Origin: Lobosporangium transversale
Taxonomy: Eukaryota > Mortierellomycota > Mortierellomycetes > Mortierellales > Mortierellaceae
Direction of reading: 5' to 3'
Assembly (NCBI RefSeq): GCF_002105155.1
Contig: NW_019028986.1
Coordinates: 326,501 to 390,500, forward strand
DNA: 64,000 bases
The first letter of the stretch is position 1, and every line of letters starts with the position of its first letter. Positions 36,933 to 48,095 of the stretch are shown here, piece after piece. Below the pieces are notes generated by a model. It had not been told where the DNA came from. It ran no database searches and saw nothing but the letters and a program-made list of their open reading frames with translations. The position numbers and the translations under genes are program-made.

Positions 36933-38040
36933 CAAAGTGGAAGCCGATTCAGCCAAAGTGATGAAGGCATAGAAAAAAAAAAAATGCGCACAAACGGCCA
37001 AAGAGTAGAAGCGCGAGATTAAAGGATCTCCTTTTTTTTTTTTTTTTTCCTTCTTCCCAATGGACAAAGTCACATCTTGCGGGCGTCAGAAAGCATTGAT
37101 CTTATTGGAAAAACGTAAGCACAATATTTGATAGAGATACATATATATCAAAGTGAATGTGTCCTCTGCATGAAAAAGAAAAATAAAAAAAAGGGCGGAT
37201 CTTCGTCAGCAATGCATGCAAGATGATGTCCTGGCTGGCTTGGGTGGAAAAACCCCAGACAATGCAAAAAAAAAAAAAAAAAAAAAAAGACGACTGTACA
37301 TGTGGACTAAGAATCAAACTCAATTAGTATACTATTTTTTAGGGGGGAGAGAGGGGCAGAGCAGGGGGGAAGATTTGCTTTACTTTTTCTAATGACTTCA
37401 CTTCAAGTTCAGTTAATCCGAAACCCTTTTTATTGACAATTGAAAAATAAGTGTGGGAAAAAGATATCTTGGCCTCCTTTAGCAGTCTTTTCTTTTTTTC
37501 TTTTTTTCTTTTTTTTTTATCAGCCAGTAGGTTAGCTTTTATGACATATTATCAGGGCGCATCCTCATCATGATAGTTATATACATCTAGTTCTTTAGAT
37601 ATGAATGAGAGAAAAGGTTGTTTTAGTTCGAGCTCTATAACCCTTCATATCACCACCATATCACCACCATAGTAACAAAATAAATATACCCAATATCCTT
37701 AGTCATCTCTTCCCAGTTTATTATGCAACGCGTATGTCAAGAAACTGATGAACTCTTCTTTTCTGACTTGATATGCCAATATGATTGTGCTTCTTTATTT
37801 TTAATCACAGCAGTTTGCACTACAAGACAATAGGGAAGGGTATGTTTAGAAACAGCAAAAAAATTAAAATGAATGAGAAAAGGTGGTATAATACTAGAAC
37901 GGCTCTATGAAAAGATGCATATTTCTTATATGGATGCTATGATGTTACTGCTATTGTTGTTGTTGCTGTTGTTACTGTTGTTACTGTTGGTGCTGCCGTG
38001 TGGTATTTAATTGAGCGCAAAAGGCGTTAGAGATGGGAAG

Positions 38041-38060
38041 GGGGGGGGGGGGGGGGGGGG
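38041..38060. repeat. G20 homopolymer
   Basis: A run of twenty G in AT-rich DNA, 137 bp downstream of the PPN2-like stop codon. G-tract of this length could form a G-quadruplex, or it may be an assembly length artefact. Confidence 0.8.
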
Positions 38061-38196
38061 TGCAAAAAGGAAATAAAACAAATAAGGGAGAGAGGAATGT
38101 GGAGGGGAGGGTCCAAGCGGCTGTGCAACCTAGCGGCGTGGCTGAGTCAGATCGCCATGCATGTGAAATGCTTATCATTTCCATGTTTTGCAGAAA

Positions 38197-39549
38197 TTAA
38201 TCTTTTTTAGCAAACTCTGGGACTCCTGTGCAGCGCACTGACATTATTTCGCCTGTCTCAAGTACATAGCCGGTCAACTCACGTCCATAGATACATCCAG
38301 TGTCTATGCCCACTGATCGGTCCATCACATTAAGTGATCGTCCTGCATCATGGCCATAGACTACAAAAAAATCAAATCTCGAAGATGGCCTACGATGACC
38401 ATGACGGCGACTGTACATCTGGTTGAACGCATGAGCCCAGCCTTGACCAAAACGCTTCTTACGTGCGGGTGTCCCGTCATCGAGCACGTTGCGCACATTG
38501 ATCAGAACCCATGGTTGTTGACTCAAGATATCACGACGTGGGTCGATGCCAGCATGGACCACATGGGTAGGTAGATTGTGAATAGAGAGCTCCCTCGGCA
38601 ATGTCAAAATAAGTGGACAGGAACGTAGGTAGTTGTACTGTGCTCGGGTCATGGCTCGAGCAAGGCGGTAATGCTCCGAGTTCTTGTCTAGGTCCCATGG
38701 GATCGCCACACCCGAGTGTCTATGATGGCGCTGGCGGATGAGATCATTGTCATCATCATCATCGTCAACAACGTCCTCCTCGGCTTCAAGGGCTTCACGT
38801 TCTTTTGGACTGAGGCTATCTAAATATCCACGCCACCGGATAACCTTATCATCGTGATTACCGCGCACACACTTGGCACCAACCTCAATGGCACGGTCGA
38901 GAAGTTCAAGCGACTGCGGTCCTTTTGAGATTAGATCGCCTGCCAAAATGATCACGTCCTTTTCGGCATCATACTTGTACTTTTCCATAAACTTGTTAAA
39001 TTCCTTAAGGTTTCCGTGCGTGTCACCCAAGATGATAGTCCTTCGAACTTGTTTGGGTCGTTCGCTATATTGGATTTTATCATCCTTGTCGTCGTTATCA
39101 TCACCACAATTGTCGCTAAAATGGATTTCTTCCTGGTAAATGTATTGAGCGTAGCGGTCAGAGGGAAGTGATTCCGGTGGCGTATTAGGCTCTTTCATGG
39201 TGAGATGAATTTGGTCAGCCTTATCTTCAATGAACGAGAACATTCCATCATTGTCGTCATTGTTGACGTTATCACGATTACGGTCCAAAGGATTGTCTAA
39301 AACGGTAATATACCGAGCACGAGAAATACATCCTGGAGGGCGGCCGTCCCTGGAGTTGTCTGGAAGCTTGGGCATTAGCTGCCAGACTGTAGCAGTGCTG
39401 AAGAGCAAAACAGTGATGACAATGACGAGAATTGCAACCTGCGTGACCACAGGTCGCACAGACGATGCGAGAGGCATGGGCTGTGTGGGAGGCTTGTTTT
39501 TAAAATTTTTAATAAAAGGTTGAAAATGAATGCGTTCCTTGAATGACAC
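38197..39549 (-). CDS. vacuolar-type metallophosphatase, PPN2-like (zinc endopolyphosphatase family)
   Basis: Calcineurin-like phosphoesterase predicted to hydrolyse polyphosphate in the vacuole lumen. Single exon, 450 aa. A short basic cytosolic tail is followed by one membrane span (about residues 34-56, VVTQVAILVIVITVLLFSTA), a type II topology as in yeast Ppn2. The catalytic domain carries GDTHGN at 175-180, GDLISKGP, GNHDDK, HVVHAGIDPR and VVYGHDAG, the ordered metal-ligand blocks of PPP-like enzymes. Acidic stretches (NCGDDNDDKDD and a DDDDDDNDL loop) interrupt the domain. The full domain and the membrane anchor make the family call strong; the polyphosphatase substrate is inferred from yeast Ppn2. 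Neighbours are gene-poor DNA on both sides. Confidence 0.85.
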   Translation of the reverse strand: MSFKERIHFQPFIKNFKNKPPTQPMPLASSVRPVVTQVAILVIVITVLLFSTATVWQLMPKLPDNSRDGRPPGCISRARYITVLDNPLDRNRDNVNNDDNDGMFSFIEDKADQIHLTMKEPNTPPESLPSDRYAQYIYQEEIHFSDNCGDDNDDKDDKIQYSERPKQVRRTIILGDTHGNLKEFNKFMEKYKYDAEKDVIILAGDLISKGPQSLELLDRAIEVGAKCVRGNHDDKVIRWRGYLDSLSPKEREALEAEEDVVDDDDDDNDLIRQRHHRHSGVAIPWDLDKNSEHYRLARAMTRAQYNYLRSCPLILTLPRELSIHNLPTHVVHAGIDPRRDILSQQPWVLINVRNVLDDGTPARKKRFGQGWAHAFNQMYSRRHGHRRPSSRFDFFVVYGHDAGRSLNVMDRSVGIDTGCIYGRELTGYVLETGEIMSVRCTGVPEFAKKD

Positions 39550-40215
39550 GAGTCGTTGTTTTAGAATGCTGGGTAAAGAGGAAGGAAAAAAGAAGAAGAA
39601 AAAGAAAAAAAGTATGAAAAGTGGTGAGAAAAGATAAATGAGGTGAGAAGTGAAAAAAAAAAAAAAAAAAAAAAAAAAGGTTTGTGTGGATTCGAAGAAT
39701 CAAATGAGAATTCTCGACGTGTGAATGCCGAGAAAAAAAAAAAAAAAAAAAAAAAAAATCCTCAGGTGTGAATGTCAAGGGGGAGAAAATTCTTTGCTTG
39801 GTCAGCTTTGTCAAAGTGGAGAAGGGAGGAAGAAAAGGAGGGTGGGGTGGGCAATTTTTATTATTTTTTTTTTTTCGTGGTCGGTGTTATCTTTTTGTAT
39901 CTTTTTTGTCTGTTGGTATTGTTCTTACTGTCGTTGTCAAAGTTGCCTATTGTTTATATAACTTGGTTTTCAGGGACCATCCCATAACATGGAGAGTGAC
40001 GATGAGAGCCCACGGCAAATGGCGGTGACGGTCAGTAGTATATTTTTTTAGACTGAGAAGATAATAAGACAGATGATTTAGCACCGAAACCATGAATAAA
40101 TGGATCCCGCTACTCTTTTTTTAAAAAACAACCGTTGCGGTTGATGGCAAAGAACAATTAATGAACTGCTATAATGTTATTTTATTACTCTATGTTTACT
40201 GTAGCTTACTACCAT

Positions 40216-40246
<31 letters not shown>

Positions 40247-40656
40247 GTTTCTGTTGAAGCTCCATGATGGGGCGGATACTAGATGAGATGGATAATGGAC
40301 ACATGAAAGGGGTTGATACTGACAAGCAGCACTAAAAAAGAAAAAAGCACATGAACTAATCAACTAAAGCACAAACAAAGAGGGGCGTTGAGGATAGGAT
40401 GCGAAATGCTGATGATGTTGAAGCTTATCTCATATTTCTTCCTTCTGTTGGCATACACGTTCATTCCGCCCTAGCCAGTAGATAGGGATGATGCTGTAAG
40501 TGTTTGGTTGTGGCACTGTTCATCTAAGAGTCCTTTATGTTAATTCGAATGAAGAAACTAGAAAGTATATTGTGGTTTGTAAATAGAAAAAAGAGTACCC
40601 CAAGGTCGTAAACAGATCGTCGGCTGGACTTTGAAGGAGGGGAGAAAAGATTGACC

Positions 40657-40692
<36 letters not shown>

Positions 40693-40817
40693 ACAGCAGC
40701 TGGAGATGAGAATCGTTCATGATCCAATGGTCTATGCGCATGTTCGAGTACTTGGCTCTCCTTGCTCAATCTCGTACCTCATCCGAGCCAAACAAATTTT
40801 CTATTTAGACGCTTTTG

Positions 40818-40848
<31 letters not shown>

Positions 40849-41678
40849 TCGCAGATCATCTCTCCTGTTTATCAAAACAACATTTTCTCCCCCTCTTCCT
40901 CGGAGTTGGATTAGCCCTTGTGTATATTTCATGTACACACTTGTTCGAAGTAGGTTTTGAGCTTATGCCGCAGCTTAAGGATAATTTTATGTCCAGGACA
41001 TGAAAGCTTTGTAGTTTTCTAATGCATGCATGACGCATCCATGCTAAGACTTTTCTTAGTCTATCAACTGTCAGTCAAAGGGAAAAGGCGAAGAAAGCAC
41101 AATGATTTCATTTCCATCCATGAAGAAAGGGGGTAGGGAGATCAGAGAATCAAGAACCGCCGAGAGGCTTGTGCTCTTTGAATTGATTTCTCTGTCTTTC
41201 AGATCAATAATGAAAAATGATGCAGCTTACAATTGTACACAAATCTTCTCATACTTTCGCTTAAACTCTTGTTTACATTGTTGAGGAGGGTTGGGAAGTA
41301 ATAAAAAAGATTTTCTTTTTGACACAAAATATATTCAAGCGGGCGTACAAACGAACATCAAGAACAACGAAATGAAATGAGCTCCATCTTTGTCTGAGTT
41401 TATTGTTTAAAGGCCAGTCTAGGCTACCATTTCGTGCCTAATTGATAATAAGAAAAAAGAGAAATGAAGTCCAATCTGATAATTAGTCAACTCTTTAATT
41501 ATTGTTATCGTTTTTTTTATTATTATCAGGGGAAGACTATGTATATACTATACAAGTAGTCAGCAGTAGGATATAGTTCAATGCATGCCTATCAAGGATA
41601 AAATGAATAATGTACTGTTACATAAATATATACATACATGAAAGCTCGACAAAGAAGTAGTTGTCCTGTTGACCTTTT

Positions 41679-41680
<2 letters not shown>

Positions 41681-41710
<30 letters not shown>

Positions 41711-41725
41711 GCTGCTGCTGCTGCT
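41681..41725. repeat. (GTT)n(GCT)n microsatellite
   Basis: About ten GTT units run into five GCT units. It lies in intergenic DNA, and the Asn or Gln runs in overlapping frames are artefacts of it. Confidence 0.85.
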
Positions 41726-42138
41726 CTGTTGTGCTCTGATGACGTTAAACATGAAGTACAGCGGATGATCAAAAGTACTCCGAGTACTAAAGCATACCAT
41801 GCATCCATTACAAAGCGTGTGGCTCTGAAATGAAGGCTATCATCTCACACGAGCAAGCCGTTTGGTTTGACTGTTAATAAATATTGTGGCGTTAATTTTG
41901 TTTTGAAAAAAAAATTTTTTTTTAAAAGAGTAAAAAGCACCATTATTTCTCGTTTGATCACTTTTTCCTTCCTCTTCCTTCAAACCCTTTTCTTCTTCAT
42001 CATCTCTACTGTTTCCCATTACTATCTCTTCAGGCTCTTTCTACTGTTATTTCTTTTGATCTAACCCCCCGTCTCATCTGATCTGTAAGTAAAATAAAAG
42101 AACACCATAACCTTTGACTATGATCTATGATTATCCCT

Positions 42139-42179
<41 letters not shown>

Positions 42180-43223
42180 AGAGAGAGAACGGGATCAATA
42201 TATTTGAGGAAAGAGGAAAGAGTCGCGCACGATGAGACCCAAGCTGGCACCAGTCTAAGGCAATAACCGGTGATGATAAAGCTTATCAGAACTGTCAATA
42301 CGCAGATGGTTCCTGACGCGACTCTTTTTATTATTTTCTGGATTCATATTTCATGGATCGAATGAGGACAAAATGACAAAAAAGGAAGAAGTTTTAAGAG
42401 CATTTGTATTTAAACTGCTTTATTTTTTTTTTCTTTTTGTTCACAGTTACATGTAGGTTCGAGGCAAGTGTTCATTATTGTTAAAAGGAATAATAGCAAC
42501 AACAACAATAATGATAGTAGTAGCAATAAATATATGTTACATATTTTTATAAAATGATTATGAATGCTTTTTGGGTGGAGGAACACAATGCTCTGGCACC
42601 ATTTTTCTTTTTTGTGTGGCTGATGCAGAATAGTGTACACTCCCCCTTCACTAAGGACGAGATGTCAAGGTTTTCTATAAATCTAAAACTATGATTGGCT
42701 AAGAGCACATTTCAATTGAAATTTTTTATATTTTCTATTCTATAGCTCTACCCTATTATCTTTCACCATATATATATACGTACGTGAAGAATCTCTTGAC
42801 ATTCTCAATTGACGCATTTGTCTAAAAAGGAAATTCTAGCCACCTCATTTGACCCACAAGTCAAATCAACTACACCATGGAAGACCAGCTATGCAATCAA
42901 ACAAAACGAGTGGTCACCTCATTCTGTCTTTAAATGTAGGTGAGATATCCTCCATCATGCTACTGAGCTAATAATATATACTAACATACGATAGTGGCAC
43001 ACAGAATTCACAGGTGAAAATCATTAAACCGACAAACATAGTGGACTTTTTCAGGCGCCTTTGCAATGGTACCAAAATATTGTCATAGTGGCAACGCACT
43101 AGGCCGTGGAAGTGATGTCTTACTGACCACTTCAATCGGTGAAATCAGAGCAGATTTGGAAAACCAACAAGCACCGAACAGTCGCCTTAACAAGTGAGCG
43201 AGGATCTCTATGGCGCGCACGGG

Positions 43224-43280
43224 CCATGGGGCGACTTTTCAAATTCTTTTTATAAAGAAATCCAAAGTCGTCCCCGGCTA
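43224..43280. repeat. 57-bp palindromic element, copy 1
   Basis: The ends can pair: GGGGCGACTTT with AAAGTCGTCCCC, an 11-bp stem with one bulged T, around an AT-rich loop. A second copy with the same length and orientation, differing at five positions (all C/T transitions), sits at 45694-45750. The two copies bracket the main coding exons of the Crinkler-type gene. It resembles a very short MITE or a structured motif. No transposase is linked to it by sequence. Confidence 0.75.
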
Positions 43281-43468
43281 AACATTTCACCGAGGTGGAA
43301 CAATGAAACGGATTCACAGTTTTGAACAGAACAGCTCCCATAGCTATGAATGAATGAATGGATACTTGAGTGGATTGACAATGGCGATTGAAATAGCGCC
43401 TTTTGTGATGCAGATGTATAATACAAGTCTTTTATTGACTGTCCAAAATTTCGAGTTGATTTAGGTGA

Positions 43469-46268
43469 CTACGACATATAAGCCCGAAATAACTTCGACT
43501 TGAGTTCATTGAAGCATATTTGTCTGACTTGAGGATATTCGGTGACTTTGCCTGTGTGATTAGGAGGCTCTGCATTTTTATCAGCTTTATTTCCACCACA
43601 GATGTAGACAATTTGAAAGTCATTGCAGGGCTTTCCATCTCTTGTGACCGCAAACTTCTTGACAACCCTTTTATTCTCAATGCTTTCAGTCATAGTTGCT
43701 TGGTGAACACCACCAAATGCAGCATCCAAATATTCCTCAATCTGGCTCTTACCTGTGGCTTCCCTTTTCGAAAATGCCTTGTCAATGTATACTGAACCTG
43801 TTGGGTCGTTATGGACCGTGAACGAACTAACCGACACTTGGATGAACATGTAGCCCAATATAAAATCGAATCGTGCATACGAGCCTCCGTTTATCAGGAT
43901 CTTTTTGCCATCTTCTCCTATAGTTTCAAGCATCCTTGGTGGCGTTCCTATTAGCTCGTATCCCGAGATATTGAAAATAATATCCATCTTGTATTTGCCT
44001 GCAAGATCCGTTGACTGGAATGTATGAGACTCTCCTCTAATAAGCTCCCGAAATAGGGCCTCTTGAAAGTGGTTCCCATTTAAATAACCAGAAGCAAGTG
44101 CACGTCGAAGAGCGTCTGGCAATGGGATGGCTTTGTATAAATCCAATATCGCTTTTAGTGCAGGGTGATTAATGGGACGATATTCAGGCTCATTGTTCTC
44201 ATTATTCGTCTGATAAACCATCCCTGTATCAAGGAACTCCCATCCAAAAGATCCACATTGTGCGTCCTTACGTCCAGGTAAGAACATTTTTGTCAGCGCT
44301 AGGATAGTTATATCCTTCCGGAATCCTTGGAGCGCGTCGAAATAAGTTGATGCCGCATTGGAATAGAAATCGAAGCATGCTTTGTTGTGTGCTATTAAGC
44401 CGCTGTCGATCTGCTCCACCGTGAGCTGTTCTCCTTTTATGCGTTTTATTGAATCAATCAAGCTGACCAAATCGTCCGGTACTCGGTTGGTAAACCCAAT
44501 AACAGTGTTCTTACGACTCTCGAGATTCCTTTGAGTTGTCAAGTCGAGGTGAGCAATGACAATTTTAAATAGTTTTTCGAACGTGTCTGGCGACAAAGGC
44601 CCGACATAAACGAGATAAAAGTCTGGGTCCCTGAGCATAGTCCTTTCAAACTTGCCATGCGCAGTGCCCGTAAACACAACACATACTCCACCACCATTTG
44701 TCATCCAAGTGTTGAAGTTACCCAGAGGAGCCAAGTCAAGAAACCTCTCTGTTGCTGCTTTGTCGCCAGAAACCAAAGAACCATGCTCATCGACGATGAA
44801 GAGGGTCTTTTGAAGTCCTCGTCGGAATAAGCGTATTATATGCCTAGCAACAGCTGAAACAAGTGATTTCTTGCTTTCAAGGTTTGCCATGATGGAGAGA
44901 ACTTCTACAGTCAAGATATCCTTATTGAGATCTAGGAAGCTCTGACAAATCATTGATGATGCGTCATCTTCTTCTGAACATTCAGCAAGATCCCTTGCGT
45001 CAGCGATGTAAAGAACTGGCCAGCCGTGAGCATATGCCTTAGCGGCAAGAAACCAAGTTATATAGGACTTCCCGACTCCCATGGGGCCAGACAAACATTT
45101 TGTATACGGAAACTTAGACTCGGTCATCGCTTCCCATAATTCCATCATCTGCTCGGTAACAAGGAGCTTCTGACTAGCTAATCCAAAGAACTTTGGGCTA
45201 CGACCAAGGCTTTTTATCTCGACCTCTTCGCCCACCTTAACATCCTTCAGTGATGAGAAGTTCAAGCGACTTTCCGGCTGGAAGTCGGTACTATTGAGCA
45301 TATCTGTCATGAACTTGGGTAGAGATACTGTTTGCCCATTGGTTAAAGTATAAACTTCTCGGGGTTCCGAGGGGCGAAGGCGCTTAGTAGAGTGCTCTTT
45401 GAGCATATAAGAATAGCGAGACTGACGTGAGTATGAAATAAACAAACTTTCTCAAGAATCATCAAAACTATGAGTGGGATGAACTCACCTTCTGAATCTC
45501 CGTCTTCTGTGTCTTCTAGGTTCCTTTTTGGACTTCTTGGGGCTGTTTAAAATCCATGCAATAAATAAACAAGAGGATAGTTAGATAGGGCCTTGATAAA
45601 AGTACTTGTATGCGATAGGGCAGTGGGGAGCCGAAATAAGCTCAAATAAAAAGACTCGCGAGAGGACAGTGAGAGTCAGAGTATAGGCACGAACCATGGG
45701 GCGATTTTTCAAATTCTTTTTATAAAGAAATCCAAAGCCGCCCCTGGTTAGATAGTTTAGCCATGATACATCTCAAACATAAAGAGCTGTTTTTGAATTA
45801 CATCAAGTCAAATCAATGACGTCATGAATGACAATAAGCTTCGTCAATTAAAAATATCAACAGCCATCAGTCCATCAAGAGCTAAATACATACCTGGCGG
45901 CGGCAGCTTGACAATGATGTGAATGCAACCTTTTGCTGCACCTTTTGGAAAATAAGTGCTGAGTTCTTCAAGTTCATCGAGCACTACAAGCGATTCTTCG
46001 GATAATGTTTCCAATCCTTTCTTCGTTGTGCCGCCGGGGATGAGCTTGAGAGTGAGCTTCTCCGGTGGGATATCACCAAATCTAGCAGGCGAATAGATGG
46101 CTTGCTTGAGTTCATCAACTGAACGATTGGAAAGAATGTTTACAGAAAAAGGCGCTGCTTCTCCATCCAATAAATCTTTAGGTTGGTTGGCTCTTTCTCA
46201 ACCTCTCTTTCTCTTTCAATCGAACCACGTCTAGATGGACCATTTGGTGTTGTTGTTCCGCTTCCCAT
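43469..46268 (-). CDS. Crinkler (CRN)-type protein: ubiquitin-like header, P-loop NTPase, nuclease-like tail; frame break in header
   Basis: Crinkler-type proteins join a ubiquitin-like header to effector domains and act in host or nuclear conflict. Header exon ends at 45894 (GTATGT donor); exon 2 is 45542-45489; exon 3 is 45396-43469, all in phase. Header blocks are LLDGEAAPFSVNI, SVDELKQAIYSP, DIPPEKLTLKLIP, LEELSTYFPKG and CIHIIVKLPPP. A linker (PRSPKRNLEDTEDGDSE) leads to the NTPase: Walker A GPMGVGKSY, Walker B TLFIVDEHG, sensor VVFTGTAHGK. The tail has ARFDFILGYMFIQVSVSSF, a D...QxS core like PD-(D/E)XK nuclease folds. The only good ATG (46268) is in another frame, whose codons for the first header strand overlap LLDGE near 46170, as expected from a small deletion. 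It may be a pseudogene or a dead header with an intact body. Confidence 0.75.
45694..45750. repeat. 57-bp palindromic element, copy 2 (inside an intron)
   Basis: Same element as at 43224-43280, five C/T differences, identical length. It lies inside the 351-nt first intron of the Crinkler-type gene (45543-45893). The stem is weakened by one mismatch and one wobble. Confidence 0.75.
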
Positions 46269-47180
46269 TGTGATTTCAAAACTGTTTAAAAACAAGGGCG
46301 TAAATGGACGGAGGACAGAAAACAGGAAAAGTTTGATCAAAATGTTAAGTATGGTAAGTCAGTAGCAGGATGGTTCAAAATTGTGACAATGGAGATGAAG
46401 ATGGAGGAAAAGAAAAAAAGAAAAAAAGAAAAAAAGAAAAAAAGAAAAAAAAAAAAAAGGAAAGGAAAGGAAAGGAAAGGCAATGAATGAAGGCTTGGAA
46501 TAAATGAAAAAGGAAGAGGAGAAGATATGTGAAAGGAGCAAAACTGGGGAGAAATAAGAAAAAAGTGAAAAGAGGAGAGTGCAAAAATGAAGTGAAGCAA
46601 GTTAAAGAAAGGAGCGACAATTGATAAATTTGTTCCTTTATTTCATGGTTGGGCTATGCTGTGTGTGTTTTTCTTGTTGCACAAGACGCCATGCGATTAA
46701 AGATTAAATTGGCCTCCAAGTGTGACGTAACATGTATTATTTAAATACACAAACACTATTCATTCTCTTTAACTCTCTTGTTTTCACCACACAATCGAAA
46801 GTATGCACACATTCACCCTACATTCATCCCACTATGTACAAGTCAAATACTCCCTCATTCCAAGAACAAGAAGCTGTTACTGATATTGTAAGTGTTCAAA
46901 CGCGAATAATAATTTTTTTGTATCAGTGCTTTCTTGGTGATATCTAAGCAAAATTATGCTTTGGAGAAAACCCTTGACGCGTCAAACTTTAGGAAGGATG
47001 GGGAGAATGACAGCAAAGAAAGAAAAGATGGCAATGAAGAAAAAGAGGAGGATGATCAAGTAGATATCCCAGCAATTATATTAGTTGCCCCATAAAGTCT
47101 AGTTCATTGCTTGAGAGTAATAAAGAAAAAACTTGGCATTTGGACGTTAAGAATGGACTCAATAATATTGGTTTTGTGCA
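46269..47180. other. upstream flank of the Crinkler-type gene; no gene recognised
   Basis: A CT-rich strand (minus) with (GAAAAAAA)n-type repeats at 46400-46460 and GGAAA repeats precedes the Crinkler-type start, as a leader or promoter. Plus-strand frames such as 46834-46887 end in a GTAAGT site but do not connect to a convincing second exon. Confidence 0.45.
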
Positions 47181-47631
47181 AGCCTGAGGGCGAAGTTCAT
47201 GTGCACATGCACACGCCGAAAGGCAAACGTGGCATGCTCCTGCAGACACTTCTCTGGGACCAAACGTGACATTTTGGCTGGAGGTCTAAGTTGAACACAC
47301 CACAGGAAAGGCTCTTTTTTTTTTTTTTTTTTTTATTTCCAAGTCATTTACACCACAGGGAGCTTTTTTTTTTTAAGATGAGAATGATGGGAGGTAAATT
47401 TCGTAATGAATAAATGAGGTTGTGAAATGAGAGCAAGAAAAACAATAGCATGCTTCACATGTAGGCCATTTTCTTGTGATCTGCAAACTTTGTTTAACAA
47501 AATAAAAGCCTTTCCTGCGACTTAAGAAATTTTTTTAAGCCAAAATGTCAAGTCCCAGCCTGTGAGAGAGAAGAGCAAGCCACATTTGGCTTCCAGCACG
47601 TGCATGTGCACATGAACTTCGTCCTCAGGCT
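47181..47631. mobile_element. foldback element: imperfect inverted repeats of about 95 bp
   Basis: The left arm (47181-47279) and the reverse complement of the right arm (47538-47631) match over their whole length: 31 of the outer 32 bases are identical, and roughly 75 per cent over the rest with small indels, ending in the same ATTTTGGCT. The spacer (258 bp) is AT-rich with T runs and has no open frame. The arms contain the palindrome CATGTGCACATG. This is the structure of a MITE or foldback transposon remnant. No target-site duplication is clear. Confidence 0.7.
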
Positions 47632-48095
47632 GGTGACGAGCCTAGTGAACCCATCTGATACTGTATAAACACCTGAACACTGCCACATGCTATTGACTAC
47701 TCCACGTCCCTTAAACAATATTCTTAGCACATGTAAATAGTAACAATCAAAGGTGATCTTAGGTGGAATCGGAGGTCAAAGGATGGTTTATTTAGCTATA
47801 ACGTAGTGGACTATTTATACTGATAATTAACACTGAGTTGTGGCTCGGGGTGCGCGTGATAGTGGAGCCTTCCTCAAAGGTTTGAGCCCAACATTGTATA
47901 ACACGTTTGCAGAACTTTTGCAAGGGATGTGTCAATGGAGGCATTATTTGCCTCATGGTTTGAGGATTAGTGTTGCATATTTCACAGTACACGCGTCACA
48001 TAAAAATTAATATGTGTGCTCATGTAAAAGTAATATACATTTTATGTAAACAAGACATGTATTTTATATGAGAAATAATAGATCTAGTGCCAGCT
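47632..48095. other. intergenic in the accessory island
   Basis: No gene recognised. The right end (48064-48095) still shows similarity, in a shifted frame, to the nuclease-family gene at 50133-50749, as described for the pseudogene next to it. Confidence 0.45.

Larger units (their letters stand above)
33389..38196. other. long gene-free region (about 4.8 kb)
   Basis: No open frame here has a recognisable domain. It contains the permease promoter (left), tandem repeats listed separately, many A/T homopolymers and AT-rich words. Small frames such as 33717-33950 and 34127-34366 are made of the repeats and homopolymers. A non-coding RNA could be hidden here, but I see no supported one. Confidence 0.5.
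39550..43468. other. long gene-free region (about 3.9 kb)
   Basis: No domain-bearing open frame was found. It contains A/T homopolymers (for example near 39655, 39733, 40219, 40661, 40819, 42142), a GTT/GCT microsatellite, and at its right end one copy of the 57-bp palindromic element described separately. The Crinkler-type gene ends (minus strand) at 43469. Confidence 0.5.

Noticed and set aside
46834-47095. possible two-exon small gene beginning MYKSNTPSFQEQEAV with a GTAAGT donor
   Set aside because: No acceptor restores a sensible second exon; the frame ends after a few Lys/Glu-rich codons, and no homology is visible.
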